Shown here piece after piece: positions 17,017 to 25,838 of a DNA stretch of 64,000 bases. The first letter of the stretch is position 1. Each line of letters begins with the position of its first letter. The position numbers and the translations under genes are program-made. This stretch comes from Corynebacterium sp. (GTDB lineage: Bacteria > Actinomycetota > Actinomycetes > Mycobacteriales > Mycobacteriaceae): NCBI GenBank assembly GCA_030531005.1, contig JAUMTW010000005.1, positions 159,105-223,104 of the forward strand, read 5' to 3'. The notes under the pieces were generated by a model that did not search any database, had not been told where the DNA came from, and saw nothing but the letters and a program-made list of their open reading frames with translations.

Positions 17017-20000
17017 TTGGTAAACGGACCAATGCCGCAACCCCCATCGGTGCCCCGGCCCCAACTTTCCAGCCGGCAACGCCGTTGGGCCTGGATTATT
17101 GGCATCACCGTAATAGTTCTCGCCCTCATCCCGATGGCAGTTGGCATTTACACCGATTGGCTGTGGTTCGGCGAAGTGGAATACCGCCAGGTATTTAACA
17201 CAATTTTAGTATCGCGCATTGTCTTATTCCTGGTGTTTGGCCTCCTCGGCGCAGCGCTAACCTGGCTGGCCAGCTGGCTGACCTATAAAGGGCGTCCGGA
17301 TGAATTGGAGACTTTCACTCTTGATGGACCCATCCCAGATTACCGGGCCAGCATAGAAAAGCTGATGCGTTGGCTGCTGGTGGGCTTCCCCGTATTCATC
17401 GGGCTGCTCACTGGTTTTATCGGCCAACAAAACTGGCAGGTAGTCCAGCTGTTCTTTAACCGTCAGGACTTTGGAATGGCCGATCCACAATTCGGCTTAG
17501 ATTATGGCTTCTATGCCTTTGCTTTGCCCGGCTGGAATTTCTTGCTCAGCATCTTCTCTCTGCTCATAGTAATCGCTTTCTTCGTGGCCTTAATCGGGCA
17601 TTATCTGTTGGGTAGCATCCGCATGGGTGATCGTGCCAATGGTACGAAGGCGCACATTAGCCCCTATGCGCGTAACCAACTTGGTATTACTGCGGGTATT
17701 TGGATGTTGCTGCAGGTAGCTTCCTACTGGCTCGAACGCTATGAGTTGCTCACTCGCGAGCACGAGACCTTCATGGGTGGTTCCTTCACAGACATCAATG
17801 CGGTGCTGCCGGCCCGCATCATCTTGATGGTCATCGCCTTGATTACGGCGATTTCCTTCTTCGCGGTCATCTTCTTAAAGGACTTGCGTATCCCCGCCTT
17901 GTCGACCGCATTGATGCTGGTGAGTGCCGTGATTATCGGTGGTGCTTGGCCACTGCTGATGGAGCGCTTCTCGGTAGAGCCAAACCGTGCAGAGCGTGAA
18001 TCTGAGTACATTGCCCGCAACATCGAGGCCACCCGCTATGCGTATGGCATTACTGATGAGCAGGTGAACTATGTGACCGACTGGGGATCCGGTGGGTCCT
18101 CAGAAGAGGCTATTGCTAATGATGTGGCTACCGTGTCGAATATCCGGTTGCTTGACCCAGAGGTCTTATCGCCAACCTTTACCCAGCAACAGCAGCTGCG
18201 TAACTTCTATGGCTTCCCAGATTCGTTGAACATTGACCGCTATGAAGTCGATGGGGAACTGCGTGACTTTGTGGTTGCCGCGCGTGAGCTTAACCCGAAC
18301 TCGTTGCGCGAAAACCAGCAGGATTGGATTAACCGCCACACCGTCTACACCCATGGCAATGGCATTGTTGCTGCTCCGGCCAACCAAGTTGATGAGGTTG
18401 CCCGTGATGTTGGATCCTCGCGTGGTGGCTACCCGGTTTATAGCGTTTCTGATCTCCAAGGCACCAGTAGTGAAGCTGAGGAGATTGGCCTGGGCCTAGA
18501 ACAGGCTCGGTCTTACTTCGGTCCGGTTATCGCGAGTGCGGCCGATGGCGCTGACTATGCGGTGGTTGGTTCTGCGGATGGCTCTGCTGTGGAGTACGAC
18601 ACCGATAACTCCAGCTACACCTATACCGGTTCCGGTGGTGTCGATATTGGTAACTTCTTTAACCGTGCTGCCTATGCCATCCAATACCAGGAGCTTAACC
18701 TGGTGCTCTCTGAACGTGTGAATGAAAATTCCAAGATCATCTACAACCGCGATCCGCGGGAGCGTGTGCACGATGTTGCACCATGGCTGACCACCGATTC
18801 GAAGACCTACCCAACGGTGATTGATGGCCGGATTAAGTGGATTGTTGATGGCTACACCACTGTTGATAGCCTGCCGTATACCCAGCGCACCTCACTGTCG
18901 CAGGCCACGGCTGATTCGTCGAGCCAAAATGACACCGGCAATATCGAAGATCGACTCTTTAACGACAGTGTCGGCTACATGCGTAACTCGGTGAAGGCCG
19001 TAGTGGATGCTTACGACGGTAGCGTGAAGCTTTACCAATTCGATGAAGATGATCCAGTGCTGAAGGCCTGGATGGGTGTATTCCCGGATAGCGTGCTGCC
19101 AAAGAGTGACATTAGCGATGAGCTTAATGAGCACCTGCGCTACCCAGAGGATATGTTCAAAGTGCAGCGGGCCATGTTGGCGCACTACCACGTTGATGAT
19201 GCCCGGGACTTCTTTACGAATGACCGCTTCTGGTCGGTGCCAACTGATCCTTCTGAAGAAGAGACCACACCTGTTACTGATTCCACCACTGTTGCCGCGG
19301 GCACCATGAACAATGATGTGGCCCAGCCACCGTATTATGTGGTGGCCGCCGACCCGGACACCGGAAAGTCTAGCTTCCAGCTGATCACCCCATTCCGTGG
19401 TCTGCAGCGTGAATACCTCGCAGCTCATATGGCTGTGAGCTCTGATCCAGAGACCTATGGCAAGATCACCGTGCGTGTGCTGCCCACCGAGTCGCTGACA
19501 CTTGGCCCTAAGCAGGCCCAGGACACCATGATGTCTTCGGACCAGATTGCCTCGGATCGCACCTTGTGGCGTGATACCAACGATCTGACTAATGGCAACC
19601 TGCTAACCCTCCCGGTTGGCGATGGGGAGATCCTCTATGTGGAGCCACTGTACTCCCAGCGCAAGGATCAAGAATCTGCGTTCCCGAAGCTGCTGCGTGT
19701 GCTGGTCTTCTACAACGGCCAGGTAGGCTACGCTCCAACGATCTCTGAGGCACTCTCGCAGGTTGGTATTGATCCGAAGGCAGCTCAAGATCTCGATGAG
19801 GCTGTGGACTTGGACGAAGGTCCGGTCGCAACCATCGATGATGCCGATGCGGATGCTAAGTCCGAGGCGGAATCCTCGACTGAATCCACCACGAAAACCA
19901 GTTCGGCAGAGGCAACCACTACAACCAGCACCACGACCTCGAGTGCACCGGCTAGTGGGGATGAGCAAGCAGCGATGCAGCGCATTGCAGATGCTCTCGA

Positions 20001-20106
20001 TGGTTTGGAGGATGCTCGCGGTGGCACCAATGAGGAATATGGACGTGCCTTGGATGAGCTGGATGCTGCGGTAGCGGAGTATCAGCAGCTGACCGGCACG
20101 AATTAA
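17017..20106 (+). CDS. UPF0182 family large membrane protein
   Basis: A 1029-residue protein matching UPF0182 (Rv3193c). About seven hydrophobic segments occupy the first 320 residues, followed by a large extracytoplasmic domain of about 600 residues with many Asp/Asn-rich loops, and a Ser/Thr/Ala-rich acidic tail. The chosen start is TTG at 17017 because aaaggagacgg precedes it at ideal spacing; an ATG at 17032 is too far from that site. The function of this conserved actinobacterial family is unknown. tRNA-fMet follows after 90 bases. Confidence 0.93.
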   Translation: MVNGPMPQPPSVPRPQLSSRQRRWAWIIGITVIVLALIPMAVGIYTDWLWFGEVEYRQVFNTILVSRIVLFLVFGLLGAALTWLASWLTYKGRPDELETFTLDGPIPDYRASIEKLMRWLLVGFPVFIGLLTGFIGQQNWQVVQLFFNRQDFGMADPQFGLDYGFYAFALPGWNFLLSIFSLLIVIAFFVALIGHYLLGSIRMGDRANGTKAHISPYARNQLGITAGIWMLLQVASYWLERYELLTREHETFMGGSFTDINAVLPARIILMVIALITAISFFAVIFLKDLRIPALSTALMLVSAVIIGGAWPLLMERFSVEPNRAERESEYIARNIEATRYAYGITDEQVNYVTDWGSGGSSEEAIANDVATVSNIRLLDPEVLSPTFTQQQQLRNFYGFPDSLNIDRYEVDGELRDFVVAARELNPNSLRENQQDWINRHTVYTHGNGIVAAPANQVDEVARDVGSSRGGYPVYSVSDLQGTSSEAEEIGLGLEQARSYFGPVIASAADGADYAVVGSADGSAVEYDTDNSSYTYTGSGGVDIGNFFNRAAYAIQYQELNLVLSERVNENSKIIYNRDPRERVHDVAPWLTTDSKTYPTVIDGRIKWIVDGYTTVDSLPYTQRTSLSQATADSSSQNDTGNIEDRLFNDSVGYMRNSVKAVVDAYDGSVKLYQFDEDDPVLKAWMGVFPDSVLPKSDISDELNEHLRYPEDMFKVQRAMLAHYHVDDARDFFTNDRFWSVPTDPSEEETTPVTDSTTVAAGTMNNDVAQPPYYVVAADPDTGKSSFQLITPFRGLQREYLAAHMAVSSDPETYGKITVRVLPTESLTLGPKQAQDTMMSSDQIASDRTLWRDTNDLTNGNLLTLPVGDGEILYVEPLYSQRKDQESAFPKLLRVLVFYNGQVGYAPTISEALSQVGIDPKAAQDLDEAVDLDEGPVATIDDADADAKSEAESSTESTTKTSSAEATTTTSTTTSSAPASGDEQAAMQRIADALDGLEDARGGTNEEYGRALDELDAAVAEYQQLTGTN

Positions 20107-20195
20107 GCGGTTTGCGGTTGGATTTGTGCCTAGGGGTGAAAGTGTGTATAGTTACTTTTTGTTGCACACAGCCCCTAGGGCTGGCCGCAAATTGG

Positions 20196-20269
20196 CGCGG
20201 GGTGGAGCAGCTCGGTAGCTCGCTGGGCTCATAACCCAGAGGTCGTAGGTTCGAATCCTGCCCCCGCTA
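20196..20269 (+). tRNA. Initiator tRNA-fMet (CAT)
   Basis: A cloverleaf with anticodon CAT at 20230-20232. Two initiator hallmarks are visible: position 1 (C) cannot pair with position 72 (T), and the anticodon stem holds three consecutive G-C pairs (GGG/CCC). The T loop is TTCGAAT. CCA is not encoded (the 3' bases are cta). It is followed at once by a strong terminator and then by the plasmid/ICE remnant. Confidence 0.96.
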
Positions 20270-20280
20270 CTAACTTTTTC

Positions 20281-20318
20281 AGCCCCCACCAGCAGAAATG
20301 CTGGTGGGGGCTTTCTTT
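20281..20318 (+). terminator. Strong intrinsic terminator after tRNA-fMet
   Basis: A 14-bp perfect stem (20281-20294 with 20299-20312) closed by a GAAA tetraloop and followed by ctttcttt. Confidence 0.93.
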
Positions 20319-20651
20319 GTGTTTGGGTGAAAATTGGCGATTGCCACTTTAGGATTCTGATGTCGCGCAGAGGAAGCCACCTGTCGATCTATGCCCAGAT
20401 TTCTAAGCAGCTTGAACGCCAGCTCTGGTGACGGCACCCGGCAGTGATGCGCCGCATGATGCTGATGTGGGTCAGCTACGAGGCAAAGGTGGCCGCGTCA
20501 CCTGCCACTGGTGAGGAAGGGTGGCTGCGCACCGTTGGGCACTTTCACATGAAATAGATGACCAGCCGAACCGATGGCCCATCTAGTCGCAGCCGTGGTG
20601 GCCACGACCACATTTTGGAACCTTTGCCCTCGGAAGCGATAGGAGAAGCTC
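20319..20651. other. Decayed sequence downstream of tRNA-fMet
   Basis: No intact gene. Short plus-strand fragments such as SYEAKVAASPATGEEGWLR are interrupted by stops. The material looks like degraded plasmid or integrative-element coding sequence of the same origin as the following frames. Confidence 0.4.
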
Positions 20652-21014
20652 ATGGACGATAGAAAGGCAGTTGTCGATGACGAGTTCCGACGGATGGTTG
20701 CCCGTGTAGTGGCCAGCGCCCGCAGAGTGAACAGCCGTGGGTTACCACCGATGCGGCGGACTGCATCGGCGTCTCGCGCTGGTCTTGAAGGCATGACCAA
20801 TGGCCGGTTGTTGAAAGAGATGTGGGTGCACCAACTGCGGGAGGACAGTAAAGGAAAGGAATTGTCTGGGCAGTTTATCGCTGATGAGCTGGCTCGTCGT
20901 GGTCTGGTGGAGTCGCAGCGCCAGTGGTATACGGCTGGGGTGTATGGGCGGGAAGCCCGAGAGCGGGTGGAAGATCTTGAAGATGATGTCGCTGAGTACC
21001 GTGCAGCGCTGTGA
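20652..21014 (+). CDS. Hypothetical protein of the decayed plasmid-like element
   Basis: A charged 120-residue protein starting with ATG after a gataggaga ribosome site. The segment from about residue 50 (NGRLLKEMWVHQLREDSKGK) through a predicted helix ending VEDLEDDVAEYRAAL suggests a helical, possibly DNA-associated protein. I do not recognise a domain. The stop is followed by more coding-like sequence in the same frame (AADRDRRVGALDDAAAAG), so it may itself be a truncated form of a longer gene. The antisense frame across it is rich in Ser/Arg and looks like a shadow. Confidence 0.4.
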   Translation: MDDRKAVVDDEFRRMVARVVASARRVNSRGLPPMRRTASASRAGLEGMTNGRLLKEMWVHQLREDSKGKELSGQFIADELARRGLVESQRQWYTAGVYGREARERVEDLEDDVAEYRAAL

Positions 21015-21161
21015 GCTGCTGACCGTGATCGCCGGGTAGGAGCGCTCGATGACGCCGCTGCTGCTGGTGTGTGGTTGCCGGAGCATCGGTAGCTGTAGCC
21101 GCTGCCGTGGGGAGTTTCGCGAACTGATGGCAGAAGCGGATGCGCTCGGGGCAGCGAAGCT

Positions 21162-21380
21162 GTGGTAGCCGTTGAACCACTGACTGCCGGTGATAAGGCA
21201 GAAGAAGTCCCACCTCTGGAGAGTGTGGAGTTTGCGTATGCAGCGTTTCCTGAGGGCGTTGATGTTGCCCTTGTGCAGGAGGAGACCGTGGCCACGGAAT
21301 CGCCGGAGCCGACAAACGAGGTGATCGATTCCAACACAGAAACGGCGACCGATTTGAGTATGTCAGGTTTGGAGCTGTGA
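21162..21380 (+). CDS. Small acidic hypothetical fragment
   Basis: A 72-residue acidic frame (EAEEVP-like composition, many Glu/Thr) with no recognised motif and no convincing ribosome site. It probably represents the tail of the broken gene upstream. Confidence is low. Confidence 0.25.
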   Translation: MVAVEPLTAGDKAEEVPPLESVEFAYAAFPEGVDVALVQEETVATESPEPTNEVIDSNTETATDLSMSGLEL

Positions 21381-21520
21381 ACAATAGAACGAGGCAAGGG
21401 CTGATGTTGTTCTGGCGCGGATGGAAGTGAATCTCTTTACGAAGGGGCTTCGATGTTGCGAAGAAGAATTATATGCCCGCAGCTATTGACTTTCATTAAT
21501 GAGTCATGACGTATTGAGAT

Positions 21521-22031
21521 TTGAAAAAGTTTTTGTTGGCAGCTGTCGCTGCGGTTTTCTTGTTTATCCTTGTTCAGTATATCAACTGGTCAGGCCTCAG
21601 CGAGTGCTTCCGATATGTCATTGGACTTTGTCGAAGTTGATGAAAACAATTCCTTCACGTTTTCGTTTGACAATGGTGACGCACCGGGGATGTATCGTTC
21701 ATTTGGCGCAGGGGCGTGTACCGGGACATTTGCTGGACCTCAACTAGAGGCGGGCGGAATTATCGGATACTCGCTTCATGTTACTTGTAGTGGTACGGGG
21801 TTCCTACCGCTCAGCGCGAGTATTCGGCTCGAAGAAGAGCATCTTGGATTCAAATATGAAACTGTGGCGAGTGCTCAGAGGGCGCTAACTGAAGGAGGAT
21901 ACGGTACTGTCCGCGGTGAAGCAATCTGTGGGCCATCATCTTCAGGACATGATTACCACATAAGTGGTTTTATCCAAGCGGGGGACTCATCGTGGTATTG
22001 GTATATCCAAGGAAGTTCATATTCCCTGTAA
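21521..22031 (+). pseudogene. Secreted protein with signal peptide and mature domain in different frames
   Basis: A frame starting TTG at 21521 encodes a classic signal peptide, LKKFLLAAVAAVFLFI. The mature part (SISTGQASASASDMSLDF onward, to 22031) is in the frame shifted by one base. Removing one c near 21568-21569 would join them as one protein of about 170 residues. The mature domain is about 145 residues with three cysteines, is rich in Gly/Ser and aromatics, and I do not recognise it. Either the gene is inactivated or there is a sequencing error. Confidence 0.6.
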
Positions 22032-22225
22032 CGTCTAGGTCTAATTACAGAGCCACGTAGACAGTTCGCTAGTAGCTTTTTCGAGTCCTCCAGGGTAGTC
22101 TCGTCCAATTCTTTCTCTACGTCTTTGAGAATGGCGTATGCAAGCTCTTTAGTCTTGTCAATTGTAATCTTCTCACGCAGTTCGTCGAGCGGGAGTTTTA
22201 ATTCAACTCTCGGCTCAGTGTGCAT
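21953..22225 (-). CDS. Small hypothetical protein, charged helical
   Basis: A 90-residue protein starting ATG. Residues 8-55 (VELKLPLDELREKITIDK and what follows) are strongly helical and charged, with coding-like composition. The last 30 residues overlap the 3' end of the convergent secreted-protein pseudogene, so the C-terminus may not be original. No domain is recognised. Confidence 0.4.
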   Translation of the reverse strand: MHTEPRVELKLPLDELREKITIDKTKELAYAILKDVEKELDETTLEDSKKLLANCLRGSVIRPRRYREYELPWIYQYHDESPAWIKPLMW

Positions 22226-22330
22226 ACTGTAAGAAGTTAAATCGTCGGAGTAGATTCGAACGGTGCAGCCTGTGAGATTGGACTCCAGAACTACGTTTCC
22301 AAAAAATTAGAGCAGGCAGGCTTCTTATAA

Positions 22331-22647
22331 TCACACGAGCCGACTCCACATCGTCGCGGCAATGACCGATATGGATTCAATGAACATTTCTAAGCCATGT
22401 ATCTGAAGTTCCGTCTCACGTGACCTTAGCAATGCCTCTGCCTTGGCTAGTTTAATCCCAAGCATTCTTTCCGCGGCACGGTCACAAACCAGGACCAGTT
22501 TTCCATCATTCTTCTTAGGGCACCTTTGCGATCGTCAAGAGTTGGAGTGTTGACATTGAATGTGACGAAAAGGACATATGAGGTTCGATCGAAGCATGTC
22601 GTTGCGGACACTGACGGCCTGAAAGTGATTGCTTGAGAAGCGCTCAT
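22331..22647 (-). pseudogene. Frameshifted small protein next to the relaxase remnant
   Basis: The N-terminal part (MSASQAITFRPSVSATTCF …, from 22647) and a C-terminal part (VCDRAAERMLGIKLAKAEAL …, ending at 22331) are in different frames, with the shift near 22490-22505. Joined they would give about 100 residues. I do not recognise it. Confidence 0.45.
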
Positions 22648-22670
22648 GAATCAAATCTACAGCAAGTCCA

Positions 22671-23359
22671 TCAGCGAATAGCGAAGTAGCAGCGGATCCA
22701 AAGGCTTAGGCAGTCTAGAGCATCGAGCCATCGACTTTGCTGTCGACGGAAAGGAGTTCCGCGCTGTACTGTTCGCATGGTCGCCCAGTCGAGCGTGTCA
22801 TTGACGGATTCATCATGAATCTTCTGAATTGTTTCTCGCGTCTGCTCATCGTCTAGTGCCCAGAGAACAGACACTGATTTCACAGGCGAGAACGTCATAT
22901 CGAAACCGGCTGTCGCCTGGCGGATGGAGTCCTTTTTCTCATTGACCCACGCCAAAATCTCCTTTGGTGTTGCCCGGTATCCGCACTCAGACTCGTGTGC
23001 AGGGCGGGCGATGCGCAGCGCTATGGTGTTTCGTTCTTCCTCAGTTGGGCGGCACCCATCGGTGTATCGGAATTCCTTTTCAGCCACTTGCATCGCCTTG
23101 AGTACTTCATCGCCGCCGGTGTAGATCGGGTACGCGCGGCCTAGTTGTAGGTTAGTAATGGAGACTTCGGCCGTGATTTTTGCGTCGGCTTCTGGATGCA
23201 GTCCCTCACCGTAGAGCGCTGCCATGTGCTCCTCAATAACGGTCGAACCAGGGCGGATTGCATCCGAATGAAGCAGCGAAAGACCTTTGCCGTACCAGCG
23301 TGCACAGGCGTGCCGGTGGCAGCGTAATAGTCACCGAGTTTGGTTTGAGCCCCGAATAC
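22671..23359 (-). pseudogene. MobF (TrwC/TraI-type) relaxase fragment
   Basis: The conserved relaxase segment AGFDMTFSPVKSVSVLWAL is present, preceded by ARWYGKGLSLLHSDAIRPG and LYGEGLHP, all typical of actinobacterial MobF relaxases. The gene is broken twice. Upstream, TKLGDYYAATGTP lies in another frame (shift near 23301-23306) and the true N-terminus is missing. Downstream, the protein is lost after TMRTVQRGTPF, before the expected histidine-triad region and helicase. An intact MobF protein exceeds 1000 residues. This marks the 20.3-25.8 kb region as a former conjugative plasmid or ICE. Confidence 0.8.
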
Positions 23360-23842
23360 AGGGCATTTAGGTCAGTTTGTTGTCATAGGGTGATAGTCAA
23401 CCGACTCGCTAGCACTCCTGGGGTTGAGACGCTGTATTGAGCGCGGATTGTGGCTGAATAAACGTGTGGAGCTTATTATCCCTTGTTTCTTTTGATTTGG
23501 CCTGAGGTAATGACCGTGTAGTGGACAGGCTTCCTACTACTTAACCCCAAAGTGTCGACTGGCCGGAGAGTCATCGGAGTGCAAGTCAAGGCTGTAACGA
23601 TTGCCGATAGGTTTCTTCAGTCAAAATAAAATTTTCACCGCCTTTTCGAGAACCCCTTCCTTCACAAATTACAACCAGCGCTGGCTGGCTACACTATGCG
23701 TAGTACGCCACATAACTAAAAATAGGGGATATTTATCACATTTAACTGCAAGGCGTTGGCGGTGCCACTTTCCGAGGTATCATCTTGAATAACACAGGGT
23801 GGCACTCTGTGGACCGTTCATAGCACATGGAAGGGGAGGCAT
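23360..23842. other. Gene-free stretch
   Basis: I see no supported gene here. Short frames lack coding composition. The promoter and the aaggggagg ribosome site of the membrane protein at 23843 lie at its end. Confidence 0.5.
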
Positions 23843-24067
23843 TTGTTTCGAGAATACTTTGGCATCGAAAAGTCTGCTAATTCCACGACCTCAGATAAGA
23901 GGGGAAAAGGTGGATCAGCAAAATCTAGACTAGTATCCGTAGTTTTAGCATTGGCCACTTTTTTCATTTTCAATTGGCTGTTATCAAATGAGTTGATTGG
24001 GCACACCAATGCTGCATTGATTATTGCAGTATTCACTGGCCTGAATTTTTATCTCGCCACATCATAG
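23843..24067 (+). CDS. Small two-TM membrane protein, immunity-like
   Basis: A 74-residue protein starting with TTG at 23843, chosen because aaggggagg lies 4-5 bases upstream. A polar basic N-terminus (about 28 residues) is followed by two hydrophobic helices (VSVVLALATFFIFNWLL and TNAALIIAVFTGLNFYLA). It stops 8 bases before the ATG of the broken secreted protein at 24076. The same pairing of a small membrane protein with a secreted protein recurs at 39010-39510 and 45928-46716, so an immunity role is inferred, not shown. Confidence 0.6.
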   Translation: MFREYFGIEKSANSTTSDKRGKGGSAKSRLVSVVLALATFFIFNWLLSNELIGHTNAALIIAVFTGLNFYLATS

Positions 24068-24075
24068 TGGAAGGA

Positions 24076-24663
24076 ATGCGTATTGAAAATCCACAGCAAA
24101 CGAAGGATTTATATATCCCACTTTGCTGTGTGTTGACCTCTTCAGCTGTCGCTCCAGTAGCTTTTGCACAAGAAGAGCCAGCTTCTGTAGCTACAGATGA
24201 AACAATTCATAGCCGTGAGCCTTACTAAGAGTGTGCGAACAGTCCCGGAAACAAGGTTCCTGAGGCTCTTCCCATTGGCCTGGAATACGGGCCAGGGATC
24301 ACCGAACCCCTGACTGATGAGCTCAAGGGCAAGCTTGAGGCGCATGGAAAGAGCGTTCCCGGTGGAGCATCGGCAAATCGGCACCTAGACGACGGGCAGT
24401 CTATATATCTCAATTCCGACGGTAAGTCTGTGGGTGAACTTACGTCTAAAAACAGTGCCCGCGTCACACGAGACTTAATCCCTCCGGAGGCGAAGGAGAT
24501 CATCGGCGCCTGCCTCGGCGTCGCATGGGAGAGTGGGCCGATTGCTGAAGCGGTTTTCCTAGAAGTTACCTCAGTACAGACAGCAGTAAAGTTTGTCATT
24601 AGACGAATCGGACTAGGGGCAGCCATTGGGTGCGTTGGCGGGATCATCTGGCACTACATCTAG
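24076..24663 (+). pseudogene. Broken secreted toxin-like protein (relative of the 39245 remnant)
   Basis: The frame from ATG 24076 encodes a signal-peptide end (SSAVAPVAFAQ), then runs to 24663 but is interrupted by TAA at 24226-24228. The basic n-region of a more typical signal peptide (LKIHSKRRIYISHFAVC) is in a neighbouring frame. The C-terminal 60 residues are hydrophobic and glycine-rich: IIGACLGVAWESG … RRIGLGAAIGCVGGIIWHYI. The pattern CLGV … RxIGxGxAI … GG … Y is shared with the remnant at 39245-39510. Such a glycine-zipper, membrane-active tail suggests a bacteriocin, but this is inference. Confidence 0.6.
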
Positions 24664-24693
24664 GGCATAGACAGAAAACCCTGAATCCCAGTA

Positions 24694-24725
24694 CTCCTCG
24701 CGTGGCGCCATATACACGCGAGGAG
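24694..24725. terminator. Perfect 11-bp hairpin
   Basis: CTCCTCGCGTG (24694-24704) pairs with CACGCGAGGAG (24715-24725), loop of 10. It lies 30 bases after the broken secreted-protein gene and probably terminated it. There is no T tract. Confidence 0.5.
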
Positions 24726-25073
24726 CGCGTTACCATACAGCGAAGACTGGGTTACCCGGATTATCCGCTCGCGAACTGGCACGTCGCTGAAAAAATTAGC
24801 CAACTTTGGTTATTAGTTCTGGAGCTGTCGGAACAGTAACAATGCCATGCTCACTGAAGCAGTTAGAGACAGTCGGGTGGGTGACTGTGGAAAAGATTTT
24901 AGTGCAAGATTGTGCCGTATATTTCTGATTAGCTCTTTTGGCGAACTACCGAAGATTGGGAACACTAGAAACTATGGCAGTGGGCGATTATCAGCGGGGT
25001 TCAAAATCGAGATCTTGAAGGAGAAGGTATTTACCTGCCATTGCACTATTGGCTGCTCTAGGTGAAGCTCTAG
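24726..25073. other. Decayed coding sequence
   Basis: Fragments such as YTREERVTIQRRLGYPDYPL and, in another frame, YLPAIALLAALGEALGEVVF are present but no intact gene. A 12-base tandem duplication (gctctaggtgaa twice) lies at about 25054-25077. Confidence 0.4.
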
Positions 25074-25262
25074 GTGAAGTTGTATTCTGGGTATCTACCC
25101 ACTGCTAGATTGGCGTTACAAAAGTCACCATTTTTTATTGGAGTTGCGGTGTTTGCGGCTGGGAGTATTGGCTATGCCCGGGGCCTGCGGGAACGCATGA
25201 AGTCAAATCCGGACCTTCAGGAAAAAGCCTTAAAGCTCTATTTAAGAAGCGCTAGCAGATAA
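25074..25262 (+). CDS. Small hypothetical protein with one membrane segment
   Basis: A 62-residue frame starting GTG at 25074. Its centre is hydrophobic (FFIGVAVFAAGSIGYARG), followed by a charged C-terminal helix (LRERMKSNPDLQEKALKLYL). The start lies in a 12-base tandem duplication, so the N-terminus may be altered. No family is recognised. Confidence 0.4.
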   Translation: MKLYSGYLPTARLALQKSPFFIGVAVFAAGSIGYARGLRERMKSNPDLQEKALKLYLRSASR

Positions 25263-25838
25263 ACCTGCTACTGACATTTCGCTCTTAGATGTTAGCGAGG
25301 ATGGTTCGTGCGGCTATGTTGCGTCCATGAACATTTTCGGCTCGGGGGCGGAGAAGTTTGTGGACTTTTCCAATGCTACCTATTTCTTTTTTCCGACGGT
25401 TCCCCCCCCCGCTGATGGCACCGCTCAGCTCTGTAACGGGGCCGACCGCCTCGGTACTGGGCCAGCCGATGCAAAGTCCAGTATCGACGCCTTGGTCAGT
25501 GGTATGGCATTGCTGCTATCCATGTTTCCAGAGGTGTCGAGGAGAACGCCATGATGGTTACAGAACTGCACTTGGAAGATAAAAGAAAACCCGACGTTAT
25601 GATGGCGAGCACTACACCTAGAAAGAAAATCTTTTGAAGATGTTTGGGTCGCTGTTTCTCGATGGGTTGCGTATCCAAGTTGACAAGCTCGCGGCCAGCC
25701 CCCTGCGACTTCGGTGCGGAATCTGTTACCACAAGAATCGGATTGCCGCAACAGATTCCTCCGACGGTGATGACACCACCAGCGGAAGAAATGGTGGTGC
25801 GGAGTCTCATGCGTTTTATACTATCAGCGCTATGCGCA
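25263..25838. other. Decayed region with remnants of a secreted protein
   Basis: Coding-like stretches (ATDISLLDVSEDGSCGYVA, then HLEDKRKPDVMMAS in another frame) are split by frameshifts and stops. A run of nine C at 25402-25410 interrupts the first. I cannot name the original gene. Confidence 0.35.

Noticed and set aside
20498-21397. Long minus-strand open frame of 299 codons
   Set aside because: Rich in Ser, Arg and Thr, no domain, and it lies antisense to frames with better coding composition; a shadow.
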